64,000 nt of DNA, from contig NW_020170432.1 in assembly GCF_000524195.1 (NCBI RefSeq), forward strand, positions 87,479-151,478. Reading direction: 5' to 3'. The DNA is from Echinococcus granulosus (Eukaryota > Platyhelminthes > Cestoda > Cyclophyllidea > Taeniidae). Shown piece after piece: positions 1 to 25,608 of this stretch. Positions within the stretch are counted from its first letter, which is position 1; every line of letters begins with the position of its first letter. Position numbers and translations under genes: made by a program. The notes beneath the pieces were generated by a model. That model searched no databases, was not told the DNA's origin, and was given only the letters and a program-made list of their open reading frames with translations.

Positions 1-60
1 GGGAAAGGATGGTCACCATATGGAGAAGTCTCACCAAATGGAAAAGGAGGAGGGGGAGGA
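1..60 (+). repeat. Fragment of interspersed repeat (copy 1)
   Basis: The first ~50 bases closely match the reverse complement of 2283-2340: both contain a GGATGGTCACCA core followed by TGGAGAAGTCTCA, then an A/G-rich stretch. The copy is cut by the window edge. It is read as one end of a dispersed repeat whose longer copy lies at about 2177-2674. Family unknown. Confidence 0.5.
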
Positions 61-836
61 GAATGGAGCAGCAAACTCTTTTCATCTTCAAGTGCAGAAT
101 GCGGTTTTGTCGCGCGTGATGCTTGAGGCGTGCAGTATGAAGCGGCGGGTCGTGTTGTAGTCCAAGAGCAACACTTTCTGCCAACTGATTGACTGGTTTA
201 AGTGCTAGCTGTTGCCTGAAGAAGAGGCTTTACTTTTGCTCTGCAGCTGTACGGAGTAGACGAATGTCGGGCCTTTTTGCTTAATCCTTAGTAAGGGAAA
301 AAAACACATCTCTAGTCAACCACACACGTACACAGCAAGCATGTTCAGTTGGGGATGAAGTGGTGTGCATCTCGAAATTTTAAAATTTCTCAGCCGATCG
401 TTTGAGGTATTTGCTGGAACGCTCGTTTGCTTGACGGGGAAGGCAAACAGCCACTCCGCCTCACAAGGTACTCGGTCACCACAGGCCAAAAGGATACGTC
501 GTCATTAAGGCGTGCGGATGAAGTGAAGAACTACACTAGTAGTCTTTGAAGGTTACTTGTCATGCGTGGCGTGTGTGTGTACGCCCGGCACTCACTGCTC
601 TAGTGGCTTTCGCGACCTCTCCTTCTCTGTCCATGAGGATAGGAACGACTTAGCTCGTAGTCTAAGACGTGAAACGCCACGGGATATTTTCCGTGACGCT
701 TTTGTGTGTTGGCAGCACGCGATTTTCCATCACTATTAGGGAGAGAGTCCCTTTTAGACTGCTACGTAGTGTCTGTTCGTGAGTGACGGGTTGCTGGAAT
801 CCGGCTCCTTGAAACGTTTTAAAGCGATGTCTTTAG

Positions 837-1830
837 TAATTCCACCTCTTCTGGGTGCTCACAACGATTTCGCCGAGAAGCTTCTACAACATTGGAACCT
901 CTTGGGAGGTGATTAGTAGGAGTGACCAAGATCTGATCCCTTGAAGTTCAACCGGAACTTTGTTTAGGAAAGCTGAAGATGGGGGTAAAGTAGTAGAGAG
1001 CACAGTCAGAAATGTCTTACTGCCAAACGTCTACCGAAAAGTTGAGTGACTTGCGTTCCGTTCCACGGCATCATCGTGGTGTCCGAACCTGGAGAGATTG
1101 AACGGCTCACTCTCGCTGACTCTGCATCTGGTGGAGACATTACCATCCGATGGTCAGATCCTCCTGGCTTCCTTACTTGTAATTCTTATTTGCATTGTGA
1201 GTCGTTTTTTGTAAATTGGGACTTTAGATTTCTTTCAATTTATGTTTGTGACGGTTTTGTACTCATCCGTGTTGTAAAATGCGATTCTTGGGCTCCTCAA
1301 AGCTTGCACCCTGTCTTTCGGTCATTGGTCAACTACAATGCCTCGCAGATCATCATGGCATTCATCGTTCAGGCTTTCCGTTGGCGAAATTCACAGAAGG
1401 GAAATATCTTACGGAATTTTCATCCCATAAGCTGAAAATGCTTTAACGGTGCACATTCTTGCGAGTTATTCATGAATGGTGGTGTCAGTCCATTCTTCTC
1501 TTACTGCTTAGCTACTGACTACTTTCAAGTCACGATCCACAGTGCAAACATCCCTTCTTCCTTTCACAGCTGACTCGTGAAACCACCAAGATATTACTCG
1601 AAGTGGCCGGCCAAACTGACGCAGTATGTAAGGACATAATTCGGGCTCTACTCGTCTGGCTGCTGAAGTACGCGCGTCCCAAAGTGGATGAGGCCTCGTC
1701 ACTGCCTCTGTCTCCCCTCACCATTATTCCCCTCAGCATTGAGAATGCAGAGACTGGCGATCGATTCGCCAGGTATCCCACAGCCGGGGACATCGCCGAT
1801 CCTGACTTCCTCAATGTTAAGGTCGATTAG
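837..1830 (+). CDS. Exons of an unidentified gene (incomplete model)
   Basis: Three exon-like segments lie on the plus strand. Segment a (837-908) follows a TTTAG acceptor, encodes 23 residues beginning IPPLLGAHNDF and ends at GGAG|GTGATT. Segment b (about 1047 to 1180-1210) is open in the phase that segment a leaves. It encodes GIIVVSEPGEIERLTLAD and then WSDPPGFL, but its acceptor is weak and its donor unresolved. Segment c (about 1570-1830) follows a pyrimidine-rich TTCACAG acceptor and encodes a C-terminus containing KDIIRALLVWLLKYARPKVD, ending FLNVKVD and a TAG-type stop. The residue composition looks coding, but I do not recognise the family, and no good donor joins b to c, so an exon may be missing. 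The gene may begin left of the window. Confidence 0.4.
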
Positions 1831-14874
<13,044 letters not shown>

Positions 14875-17800
14875 CCGGGCTGCCCGCCCACGTCATGTCT
14901 TTCAGATCTCATTGTCTCCGTGTGTGTCTCTGCCTAATTCTTTTCCCCTATCCTCTCTCCCACCTACTGAAAATCACCGTTCCCCCTCTATCTTCAAATT
15001 CTGTTTTCATACCTACCTGTGTGTATGTGTGTGTGTGTGTATGTAAGAGTCCATTTTGGTGTCCCTCCTTGTCTCGTATGATTTGTTTACGATTACAATT
15101 GTATTTGCTTATGTAAATGCCTCTCGGAAGGTCACTAGGAGGCAGACAGAATGGTTGCACGGCTTAGTAAGTATCCGGTTTGTTCCGTTACTCCCGCTGG
15201 AATTGATTAGGCATTGATACTTGCTTCTTTCCCCACTGACAAAGGAGCTTTGCCACTTCCTAAAACTCCGACTCTGAAAACGGGAAACCTTGAGGACTTC
15301 TTACTCAGTAATGAGAGCAGTCGTGCTATTTGGCTGTCAGCTTTTAAGGCTATGTCCTTTATTGGTTGAAAGAAGTGAGGTGTGACCGTGACTTTGGGGC
15401 TTGCTGCCGTGTCCCAAACGCCCATGATGTTTGTCGTCCCTTTTGCTTACCTTGTGCCGTGACCTTTCCTTTTCAGTCCATATGGGTGTCAGTGATTTGT
15501 TCCTTCGCCACAAATTTGACGTGATGTCGCAGACATGGACTTCAGCTCGGTTCATCAGGTCGGTAAGCCCGAGTCGTGGCTGTCTGATCCCGGAAATTCG
15601 ACTAGACTGACTCATATCTGCCTGGTGCTTCATACTGAACCCACATAAACAATTGCGTGTTTCCTATGTCGCTCTTACGCCACCACCGTATCAAGAGGTA
15701 TTATTCCACTTGCACCGCGATTGTTTTATTTATCCATTTGACTGCGTGGGCGCCACGATTCCGCCTGCGCAAATCACCCGAGTCACCGGTTCTGGTGTCG
15801 TCATTTATGGCTATCAAGGTGGACGTGACGTGGACGTTGCAGAAAGAAGGTATCCCTTGTAGACGGTTTAAATTGCTGTGGCTTACGACAGACAGGGCAT
15901 TAAAAACACATTAATCTTTGTACCCCAGATCCAAAGAGGTCAGATTTGAGTCATTCAATACCGTTCCACCTTCCAGGAGCTGGAGTGTACTCCAAATTAA
16001 AGTGGAGGAAGAAAATTTAGCATCATTACCGTATTTTGAGGCATACGTTATGGAACATCAGTCTTGAGTAAGGCAAAGCAACCGAACCTTGGAGGGAATG
16101 TGGCTCTCGAAGATAATGTGATGGGCAGATTTTCCAAAGTAGGTGGGATCACTTTTCATTTGATAGTGAGGAAAGGGAAGTTTTTGCTTTTGACTCACCA
16201 GTTCCCGATCACCTTGTGACGATGACGCGTAGATCTGACTAACAACGGTGCAGTAAATGGGACTGAGGAGGGAAGGGAGGATACGCAGCGGAAGTGTATT
16301 TGCTTTACCCGTGAATTTCATTACGTTGGATTCCAAATTTTCACAACTTGACTGGCACACACTGCTCTTGCCGCCGGAGTTTGGCGTCTCTTCAGGCCAT
16401 CTCCACGTCGTTGTAAACTACTCCACCTTCATGAAAGCCTAGGAGAAGCGACTGTTGACAGCGTCGGTCCGCAGTAAATAGGTAGCTCGGAGAGCTTTCA
16501 TAATACATCGAAGCTAAATAAAATTTGTCAACTCTACGACAGGTGGAACGTCGTTGAGTTGTGGCCTCGGCCAATATATGTAGGGGTAGTTAGCTAAGGG
16601 CCATATAAACGTAAAACAACAGGATTAAGCGAGTAAACATTCAGAAAAGATTGTTACTGGTTATATATATTAGTATATTTCGAAAGAAACGGTTATTTTA
16701 TGGTCATTTTTTCCTGAACTATGGTCGAAGGGAAGTGACGTGGTTAGGCTGTCTTCCACAAAAGAATCGCGGTTTTGCCTCGACTGAAGTATATGAAGTT
16801 GTTCTCCACATGAGTAATAAAACTAAAAGAACACAAATAAATCAACTTGAAATGCTTGGGTATGTTATTCCTATTTCCGTCTATCGGTTGGAATCAAATT
16901 CATTGAAGAATTCAAGTGCTCAATGCGTAGCTACTGAAATACGATTAAGTAGACGCCTCCGGTAACCCGGATACCCGTTTGCCTACCACTACATTGTGAC
17001 AGCGTGCACGGCCTCATTTGCAAGTGAAATTAGATTTGAGGATGCTAAGGCATACATAAATAAAGTTACCTTTCAAGCTTGATGAAGTGACACTGATAAA
17101 TTACTCATTTAAAGTTACCGTTCCAACACCCACTGAGACAGGTTCTATAAGGACTGTCGACGTTATTAACCAACCAAAATATATTTTCGCACGAAAAATT
17201 CCGAATGCTTACTCAACTCCGAATTCAAGCCTTATTATGGAAAAACTAACACAGTTTCTTGTCCCTTAAAAGGAAAACTAACTCCCTCCGCAAAGTGTTT
17301 TAATGGCGATTTTATTGCGAAACGTAAACCCGCATTCAGTCGTCAGCACGCTTTCCAGCTAATTAGCGAATACCCACGCAGGGGATCAGTTACCACACTC
17401 CTGTGGTGGTTAGATAAAACAACATATAAAATTTCTCATAACATCTATTTTTGGGGTTTGCCCAACGAGTGAGAAAGGTTTAACGAATCAATTTGTTTAA
17501 GGGTGTTTAGGTACTAAGTTGTGGGAAATTTAGTGGTGTTTTATTGCTCTTGTGTTTAATTGACACTACATCATTTTTGCAAAACCCCAATCAATCCTTA
17601 TTACGGATTCTAATTTCTACTGGCAGTCGATGGGGTTGAGAAAAACTGTTCTAGAGCATTACAAAACCCAAGCACTTCGCTATAAACTTTCCGTAAACGC
17701 ATGTACGAGGCACGATCAAATTTTTCGTTGATTGAATGTTATTGTGAGAAGTTTAGCCACCGGTCGCCGGTTACTTCATAACAGTTGGTTGTACTTATGT

Positions 17801-18537
17801 ATCGGCATTTGTACCAATTTAAATTATGGTTATAGCTTTCCCATTCCCAAGCGCGTCGATTCGAATGTAACTCGGGCGTCACTTTATTGTCATTCATAGT
17901 TCACTCCGGACAGCATTATGCAAAAGCAGTCAAGAAGGCGAAAGTTTATTTTGGGTGGCTGATTCTGCAGAGGCTCATAACAAATGGGCTAGAAAACTTG
18001 ATCCACTAGTTCTAAGTTATCCTTATTCGAATTCTTCAAATCTACGCATGCCAAGAGAGAACAACTGCTTAATGGACTACGTATTGCGAAAACGATTTAG
18101 CTAAAAGGAGAGGTGTAGAGTGACAAGAGACAATAAGAGGTGAATACTTTTGTAGTAAAACGCTTTAGAACTTGTCCTCGACACGTTTATTATTGGGTGG
18201 ATCTTGGCCCTTAAGTGGACGCTTTTGCAAAGGCGATTAAAAGATTTTGGCATCGCTATGTCTACGCAGTGTGAAAATTGCTTTTGCTTGATTAAGGGTG
18301 ATTTATCGATACCGCTGGCCCAACTTACCACGCTACAGCAGTGGATTGATAAAGACACGAACAAGGTCACAACAAGCATTTCTAGTGGAATATGATTAAC
18401 TTTGAGGAAAGAAGTCTAATTGCGCTTTATCGTGTGGCTTAAAACAATGTATATAACTCGAATAACTCATGACACTTAGCACTTGTATGCAGAAACAAAC
18501 ACAAATCCATCCACAAGAAGACAATAGTTGAGCCTAC
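14875..18537. other. Intergenic stretch, PI4K2 to dynein light chain cluster
   Basis: Contains a short GT microsatellite at 15018-15045. Several 60-100 codon open frames (15653-15914, 16257-16442, 16651-16965) have no recognisable domain or splice context. I searched the minus strand here for a second exon of the adjacent dynein light chain copy and found none. From about 16.6 to 18.4 kb the DNA is A+T-rich and unremarkable. Confidence 0.5.
15018..15045. repeat. GT-rich microsatellite
   Basis: Imperfect (TG)n with TATG interruptions, about 140 bases downstream of the PI4K2 stop codon and possibly within its 3' untranslated region. Confidence 0.8.
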
Positions 18538-18734
18538 CTTCCAAAGTGGTTGCCCACAATGCAGTGCCAATTGGGCGTGTAACGCTCGTCAAATTCCTTC
18601 TTAATCATGTTTGCAACTGCGCGCGGTTCGGAGTTCCTATCCAGTGCTCTTCGAGCCGTCTCCAGTGCATCCCTCTCCATATCCTTGGGCATTTTGCTGC
18701 TTCGCACCTCCAGCTTCTCCTGTTGCTTGTACAT
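18538..18734 (-). CDS. Dynein light chain LC8-type, exon 1 only (DLC-1)
   Basis: Encodes the helical first part of an LC8/DYNLL-type light chain, a small dimeric hub protein of dynein and other complexes. From Met at 18734 it gives 65 residues: a divergent start (MYKQQEKLEVRSSKMPKDM), then IKKEFDERYTPNWHCIVGNH and FG at the donor. Exon 1 ends GGAAG|GTAGGC in the same phase as the complete copies in this cluster. The second exon, which should encode about 26 residues like YVTHE..FIYFYLG..AILL, was not found within 1.5 kb downstream. Another Met further upstream in frame is possible. Either the intron is long, exon 2 is too divergent to see, or this is a truncated copy. The TWHC...GRNFG core has changed to NWHC...GNHFG. 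Confidence 0.7.
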
Positions 18735-21700
18735 TTCTTTCCGGCTGCAAGGTTGAGCAAGTCTGTGGTACCAGGTGCAACGTTTTCTCACTTCGCACAC
18801 CTGTAGCCCTCGCACAGGCCTTTAATTAACCCTGACGTTGGGACGTGTACAGCCTTCCATTGGTGCGGTCTGTTCATGAACCGCCTCGCTCCTGATTGGC
18901 TGAGGGTCCTGAAATTCTCGGAGGCAACGGTATACTGCCTAATCTTAACTTAAGGAATGAAATAAAGAACTTTTTAGAACTTCTATTCAGTTGGTATCTT
19001 TTTAAGGGGCTGAAAACCTGTATCATTCCACTTTTTTGTTTCGGTACAAAACTCTTGAGTGCTCAGCTAGTTGTATCAGCTGAAATTACATCGCTGCTGT
19101 GAAATGCGGGTTCCATGTGACACCAACGCTCTTGAATTCAGGTGATACCACCAATATCTTTCGTTTTTCTATTTTTTCTGACTTAAAATCACTTTAGAAG
19201 CGACTTCTGTGGAGTTGCAACCAATGCTTTGCTTTATTAGGGCCGAAAAAACAAGGAGAAAACGTTTTTTTCTCACTCAATAGCCAGAAGGACCAAGATC
19301 AACTCCTCTGATGAAGAGAAGATACGCTTGTCAAATGGTTACCGTAGATGGTACCCCTAAACATTTCGATAGGAAGGCTTGCATTTTCTGTCAACCTCTA
19401 AATGCACTACCGTGGATACGCCAAAACCCTTAACCTCAAGAATCACCTCGCATTTCCTCATCTTTATCTTCCCCGTCTTTTTTGTGCAATTGTGGCAAAC
19501 TCTCACAAGCGCACGCATAGTTATGGTACTCTTGCTGATGCACACCCGTCAATAAGACTTGAAGTTAACGCTACCCAACCCGACTCCCTCCATCTCGTCC
19601 CCGGTGATCTCAATCGTGCGCAATCTGGGTCAGAAGCATGGCTTAGCCTTCCTTTTCCCTATATAGAGATTGCCAAATTTCATCTTTTCTACAGGAATAA
19701 GGCGTATTCTATGCATGCCTGACGCTACGGAAATATAGGGCGGGTTTGTAAGATCGCGTCCGATTTTGACTACCTCCCCAATCCCGAGTACAGCACAACG
19801 GCTAGTGTAGCTGCCTACCATTCCTCTATCCTTCAGCAAAAAGGGGCAGAGTTGATACAAATACTTATAGACTACACAAAAATTATTTGTATAAAACAAG
19901 CAGAAAAAAAATATCGGCGACTGCGGAGAGGCGTTAGTCGCATTTCCAGAGGAGGATGGCCAGATCGCGGATGAAGAAGTAAATATAGTGTTGAATTTGG
20001 TGGGTCACTTGGCTAGAGGGGGGAATACAAAAAAAATCTTCAAACACTCGGCATGTGCACTAAATGTCAAGACGGTGGTAACTTAAATCGAAAAGTGGGA
20101 GGGGGGAGACAAATGGTGGTCCCCCTGAGGTGGTAAATAGCCCAGTGCACTGGGGAGAAGCTCTTTACTTGCCAAAATTGACTAGTAGGGGGTAGTTCAA
20201 CAAAAATGCAATTAATGACAGCAAATTCACAGCCTGAACCTCGGGCCTCGCTCTCAATACGCAATAAAGGCACTACTCAGGTTTGAGTGGGAATCCCAAT
20301 GGCTTATTTGACAGTTTGACAATTTAGACATCGGTATATTAATTACTTTTGAAATTAAAATCAGAAGTACATTGCTAGATAAAACACTCTCAAGTGTTGC
20401 GATGATCCATTAGTTGGTTATCTGCATATTTAATAGGGCGAGTGTCGAAAGGGGACGATGAAGTTGTTTGCTATGCGCAGGCCCTTCAAGTGTCAGTGAT
20501 ATGTGCTTCCAGCTTGATGATGTGATCCTACATCCACATTCGCAGCCATTGGGACCTCCTGTCGTGAGTAGCAAATCTAGTATGGCTAAATGTGAATCCG
20601 AAGAGGACTCGCGGCGCTACAAAACAGCATTAAGAGATTGTGTAGAAAGTTCGGTAAACACTATTAATGTTGGAAGGTAATCAAATGCACAAATTAAAAA
20701 CGGTTTTTGCCCGGTCAGTAAAAAGGCCTCTAAGTAAGTTTGTCAAAAATTTTCAAAAAAAGTTGGTGATGGTATCAAATTAACACAAATTTTTTGCAAG
20801 AAAATTAACAAATACACTTTAGTAAGAACATAAATAAGGCTTCAATGTGAAAATTTACAGGCGGCTGGAACGTAAGTAGCATTTATTGGTAATTTGCTTC
20901 TAAACATTGGTATAATTATACGAAAATAACGAAAGCGCATCTCATATAATATGCCATAAAGTAACTCCAACGGATGAGCCTTCTGTTGCATAAAGAAGTG
21001 GAAACGATTAGGTTTCATGCTCTAATATAATCATTCATTTTTTGCTTTGTTTTAGTTTTTTGCTTGACTTGTAATTGTTTTGATTTACCAAGTAAGGGAA
21101 AAATGATTCAGTTAAAGTGTATTAACGTCATCGAAACTGTTTGAATATGATAATTAATAAATTATTTAGCTGTAATGACTGTAAATATACAAATGCAAGC
21201 TCACATATAAAGAAAGGGAAAAATAACTCACTACTTGAATAAAGCGAACTAGCCTCAAATCATTTTTTTCGAATTTATCAAATTTATTTTACGGCAAGTC
21301 AGTCAAAAATTCGTCTGCCGTTTGTGGTTGAATGGGGGCATTTCATTTTCGAGAAGTGGTATTCATTTCCTTATCCTACAAATTACTATCATTTATACCT
21401 CCGACAACCTAAACAGATTTTATGGATAAATTTAGAACAGATGAACGCCTTAAAGCCCAAAACAGTTATTAGGTCATTTCCAGTACTCAAGCGTCAGTAA
21501 TGTACAAATAATTTTCATTACATAGTGAACCAAAAACAGTACAAAACTCCTGGTTATTTAATAAACCATCTCCATACACTCATCCTAGAAGCCCCACGAA
21601 AAAATTTAAAGTATTTTCTTGTAAGACTATATTGGTGGAATAAAATCACTGCATTTTTGTAGGTATGGCTCATCAAATTTCAAAAGTAAATGTAATTTTG

Positions 21701-21803
21701 AGGCAGCATCATAGCATAGGAAAGGAAATACCAGTCAGTAAGGACAGATAAGATATCTATGATAAATAAGCATGAGATTTTAAAAGGGGTAGTTTAAACT
21801 GAC
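18735..21803. other. Intergenic stretch between DLC-1 and DLC-2
   Basis: Mostly A+T-rich DNA. A TTAATTAAAGG segment at about 18820-18834 is a weak TATA-like candidate for DLC-1. A small open frame on plus ends at 20680, encodes RRYKTALRDCVESSVNTIN and stops just after a GGAAG|GTAATC donor-like site. It could be a lone exon but cannot be assigned. No second exon for DLC-2 was found on minus between 20.4 and 21.8 kb. Confidence 0.45.
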
Positions 21804-22045
21804 CTTCCAAAAGACCGGCCTACGACACACATCCACCCGGAATAAAGCTGCACATCAAAGGACTTCTTTATGAACGCTGCAATATCCCCTAGTTTGTGGC
21901 AGCTCTCCAATGCATCCGAAGCCGTATTCACGGCCATCTTCTGCATCTCCTCCGTCATATCAGTGATTCGAATTATCACTCGCGTTGGTGGCCATCTAGT
22001 ACCACTGTAGCCGGTGGAATGCCTTCTAACATCCCCAAATGCCAT
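21804..22045 (-). CDS. Dynein light chain LC8-type, exon 1 only (DLC-2)
   Basis: From ATG at 22045, 80 residues plus two bases. The protein has an unusual N-terminal extension (MAFGDVRRHSTGYSGTRWPP), then the family body: RITDMTEEMQKMA, DIAAFIKKSFD, and WMCVVGRSFG in place of the usual [10 protein letters not shown]. Exon 1 ends GGAAG|GTCAGT, with the same phase as DLC-3, -4 and -5. A CTATATAG box at 22097-22104, about 50 bases upstream of the ATG, looks like a core promoter. No downstream exon encoding the beta-strand tail was recognisable. The body has diverged more than its neighbours, including His-to-Met in the core. It is either a diverging gene with a remote exon 2 or a degenerating copy. 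Confidence 0.7.
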
Positions 22046-22096
22046 CCTGCATATGAAAAGAGTGAAGTATGCTCCTCATGGCTGGAAAGCACCTTA

Positions 22097-22104
22097 CTAT
22101 ATAG
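22097..22104 (-). promoter_or_regulatory. TATA box candidate for DLC-2
   Basis: CTATATAG lies 52 bases upstream of the DLC-2 ATG, close to the position of TATAAAAG in DLC-3, implying a short leader. Confidence 0.45.
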
Positions 22105-22621
22105 GACTGAATTACGCAATTTGCGCTGTGGAGTCAATTTTTGCGGTGCGTCAAGTGAAAGGGTGCGCTTCAAAGAGCTCACGGCAGAGGAGAGACATGA
22201 TTTCAACGAAATTTTATGCGTCAGAAGTTATTACCACTTTGATTGAATTAGTGATGTCAAGTTGACTTAATTTGTGTGGTTGTAATAAGAATGCCATTAA
22301 TTAGTTACACTTTCCAATAAAAATGGCTTTGCACGTAACATAGCTTTCTTCAAAATACAAATCCACAGTGTGAATCCCAATCATTGTGATGGTAGATCAA
22401 GTTTTTGTCCTCTTTGATTTGGGTTAAGTATTTATCTGACGTCACTCGGAAATCTGCTCCACCTTGTGCATGGGCAGTTTATTGGTAATTCGCTCTTGCA
22501 AAAAATGTTTTTGCTGTCAACGACACCTAGGTTAATTCGCTCACTGTTTGTGCTATGATAATCTTATCTATGGTACAATTTGGTGCAAACTTTCACTGAT
22601 AAACTGTAAAAGGAGATTGGT

Positions 22622-22637
22622 GTCACACATTTGTGAC
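22622..22637. repeat. Palindrome GTCACA-N4-TGTGAC (copy 1)
   Basis: Perfect six-base inverted repeat with a four-base spacer (CATT), preceded by GGT and followed by G. A second copy at 29374-29389 has the same arms and flanking bases and, some 25 bases on, a shared GGAACT. See copy 2. Confidence 0.6.
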
Positions 22638-25482
22638 GGCCTAAGATTATGGACTGGAACTGTTGCGCCTCATAATTCGGAGTTATAAAAAATGGCCTTG
22701 CATGAATGACTTCCAAACTTTTGCCCTTTTATTTCTAAAAATTAACTATATCTACTTCTTTCATTTCGGATTTGATTTGCGGGTTAAGCTACTTAAGTCT
22801 TTTAAGTAAAACTTAATATGCCATCCCAAATAATACCTTCACAGCAAATATTGGGTCGAATTATGAGTAAATAATTAATTTAGTGCTGTGTACTGGTAAG
22901 AAGTAGGTTTTTGGAATGAGGGACTGACTAGTATTTGTTTCAGTGTTGATATTTAGAATGGACTCCAAAAATTGTTTTAGTGGGTTGCTGCCCAAATGCC
23001 CTCACTGAACCACAAATTAAATAAACACACGTACTTACCTAGGCTTTGATATTGTAATGCAGCATTCCAAGTGGTCTGGCAGCAAGAAAGACTTACAGAA
23101 GAGCTGGACGTCCAAATCACGGGCGCTCAAAACGGCAGCCGGCAAATTACTACATGTTCCGACTCTTTCCACGGAATGTGGTCCCTAGAGCCTACCCATA
23201 TGCTACTTCTCCTTAAAACAATGACAAGAGACATTCGTTATGTTTAAAGTCATCGGTAAGCCAAGATTGGTGACCATTTAATTGGTATGGAGAACAAAAT
23301 GCTTTTCCCATCTTCGACTCCATTTATCTGCAGTTTTTGCACCTTTTCGAGCAGTATTGGAAGAAGAGGAGCAGGTTGGTCTTCTGACATTCAAGACTGG
23401 ACATAAAGACAATCTGTCTCAATGCACAGGTATTTGGGACGCTAATACCCTCCGTCTGCTCCTCACCTCTACATAAATCCCACCTTAGCACTACTTAGGA
23501 TTCTCTCCGGTGTAGGCATCATTTGCTCCCAAATGGACCATTTACAGCTAAAATAGATGAGAGTTTCTGGCCTTTTTACATAAGATCCGACCAAAGGAAT
23601 TGCCAAGGTGAAGTGTCGTGGCTTTGAAGTCTCCTTTGTAGCTATCCATTACAAACCCAGTCATGTGAAGCTGATGCCTATACATTTTTGGGGGTTAAAA
23701 TTTGCTTATCAGTTAAATATTTCATGGGAGGTTTTTCCGAATTCTTGTCCACAAGCATGAGGTGCTGGATAGTTATAGGCATAGCTAGAAGGTTGCGCCT
23801 CCAGGGCAAAATTTGGAACCACTGAGTAAAGGCAGCTGGCTGATCATTGAAACAAGCGCCAAATCATGACATTTACAGTACTCTATTAGGCGAGTTCTCC
23901 TGTCCCCGTGAGTTCAGCCATAATCTTGGTGTCACTGCATTCCGCTCCATTTGGTGAGGATTTTACCTCCAAATTACTGCCTTACTGAAAAAAGGGATCT
24001 GTTTAAATAAGTAGTAGTGATTTACCACGATTATGATCGGTCTAGGAAGTTATAATTTACCGACTGAAATATACCAGCAATCAAAGGTAGAACAGGTTTC
24101 CCTTGGCTATGTCAAAAAATATTCGAAGAGTAGAGCCAGCTTGTTTACAGATGAACCCTTGGAAAGACTGATTTACTCATAGGAACCACAAGGGGAGAGG
24201 GGAGAGAGACACCCTTCTCCTTCTCCTCCTTCTCTGAATTTCACAGCTTACTTCTAACTTCTCGACAAACTTTTGAATGTGCCATGCGTTTTACGGCAAT
24301 AATTTGGTGAAACTTGCTAATTTGTCATAGATACAAAATGGATTAAATCAAGTTGCTCACCAGGTGAAACTTGTAGTTTACTCGTGAAATGGTTGAAACA
24401 AGCCTTGATCAGATGTCTTTATAAGTAGTATATTCTCATATTTTAAGCAACCACTTCATAAATCGTTGACAGACTATCCTAGTGAATTTTGCCTAGCCCT
24501 TTCTCTTGGTAATCACTCAGCTCAAAAAAATTCAGTTTTTGGTCCTTGTTGGAGGCTTTAAGTAATATAAGTAGTATGGAAGTTGCTACTGCATTCGTGC
24601 GCTTTTTGGATGAGAAGATAGCTACGCAATGTTCCTCCTCCCTACACTGGACCCTTATACCCCAAAGATGTTGTTTGAATGTGTGCAAGGAATGTTGATC
24701 AGAGCTTGGATGCCCTACAAACTGGGCTTGCCTCGACTTCTTCACAAGTAAGGAAGTCCCTTCTCCAATTTATGGAATGGTATTTGTAGAAGGTGTGATG
24801 ATTGGTTGCCTATCCCGCAAATAAATTACTCACGTTCCACTCCAAACGCCCTAGGCCCGAAACAAGCTTCGGTGGGCATACCAGCACCCCCATCACCTCA
24901 TACCACACTCTAAGATGGGACGGAATGCAACAAGATGAGATATCACCCCATCTTCATTCTTCGCATTCACCTGATTATATATCTTTAGGCTTCAGACAAT
25001 CATTTGTCACCTTCACTTGACCCTAGTACTAGACAGTCACGTGGTCAAGTACGAGATGAATAATCGGAGATGGAGTACGGGCTAGGTGCGTAAATAGGTA
25101 GATAGATGCACAAATAAAATAGGCTGCAGAGATGGTGAGGTGTAGTTTTTTTCCATTCCGAACCCATTGATTAAGTATCAAATAGACAATTATCTTTTGC
25201 CCCCTAAAACGTAAAAACTTCTCTGTTTAAGTTTACCTTCCACCAAGTCCCGGTTACTCGAACGTCTTTGCTACTCACTCATCCTTTTGGAAGGAGTAAA
25301 CTCAACTCGAGCATCTTTTTCCGTAAAACAACATTTCGCTAGATGTAGGTACCCCATCCCTCCGGTCATTATGGTTCAGAAAAAAATTAACCCCAAAAAG
25401 TAGTGGTGCAATTCTCGCATTCGCGAAATTTCCCTCAACATTTCAGGACGCAATTCAACCAGCATATTGTCTACAACTTTTT

Positions 25483-25488
25483 TTTATT
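25483..25488 (-). promoter_or_regulatory. Polyadenylation signal candidate for DLC-3
   Basis: AATAAA on the minus strand, about 120 bases beyond the DLC-3 stop codon. Confidence 0.45.
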
Positions 25489-25608
25489 TTGGTACCTGCA
25501 TACTTGGTTAACCTGAGATGCAGGTAACGGCACTACGCTCTTGGGGAAGGTGCAGGGGAGGTGGAAAATTAAGGTGTGTATGTGAGAAAAATGGAATGCG
25601 GAGGCTTT

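Larger units (their letters stand above)
22046..25608. other. Intergenic stretch between DLC-2 and DLC-3
   Basis: No gene supported. It holds the palindrome GTCACA-N4-TGTGAC at 22622-22637 and a candidate polyadenylation signal for DLC-3 at 25483-25488. Open frames of 60-90 codons at 23282-23476, 24479-24745 and 24802-25020 show no family resemblance. Confidence 0.5.

Noticed and set aside
15480..15660. Open stretch with coding-like composition downstream of PI4K2
   Set aside because: No family match, no clear splice sites, and broken by stops in each frame.
19290..19340. CTGATGA followed by GA-rich sequence, considered as a hammerhead ribozyme
   Set aside because: The conserved GAAA after stem II and the closing helices are absent; other CTGATGA occurrences (for example near 36560 minus, 52250) fail the same test.
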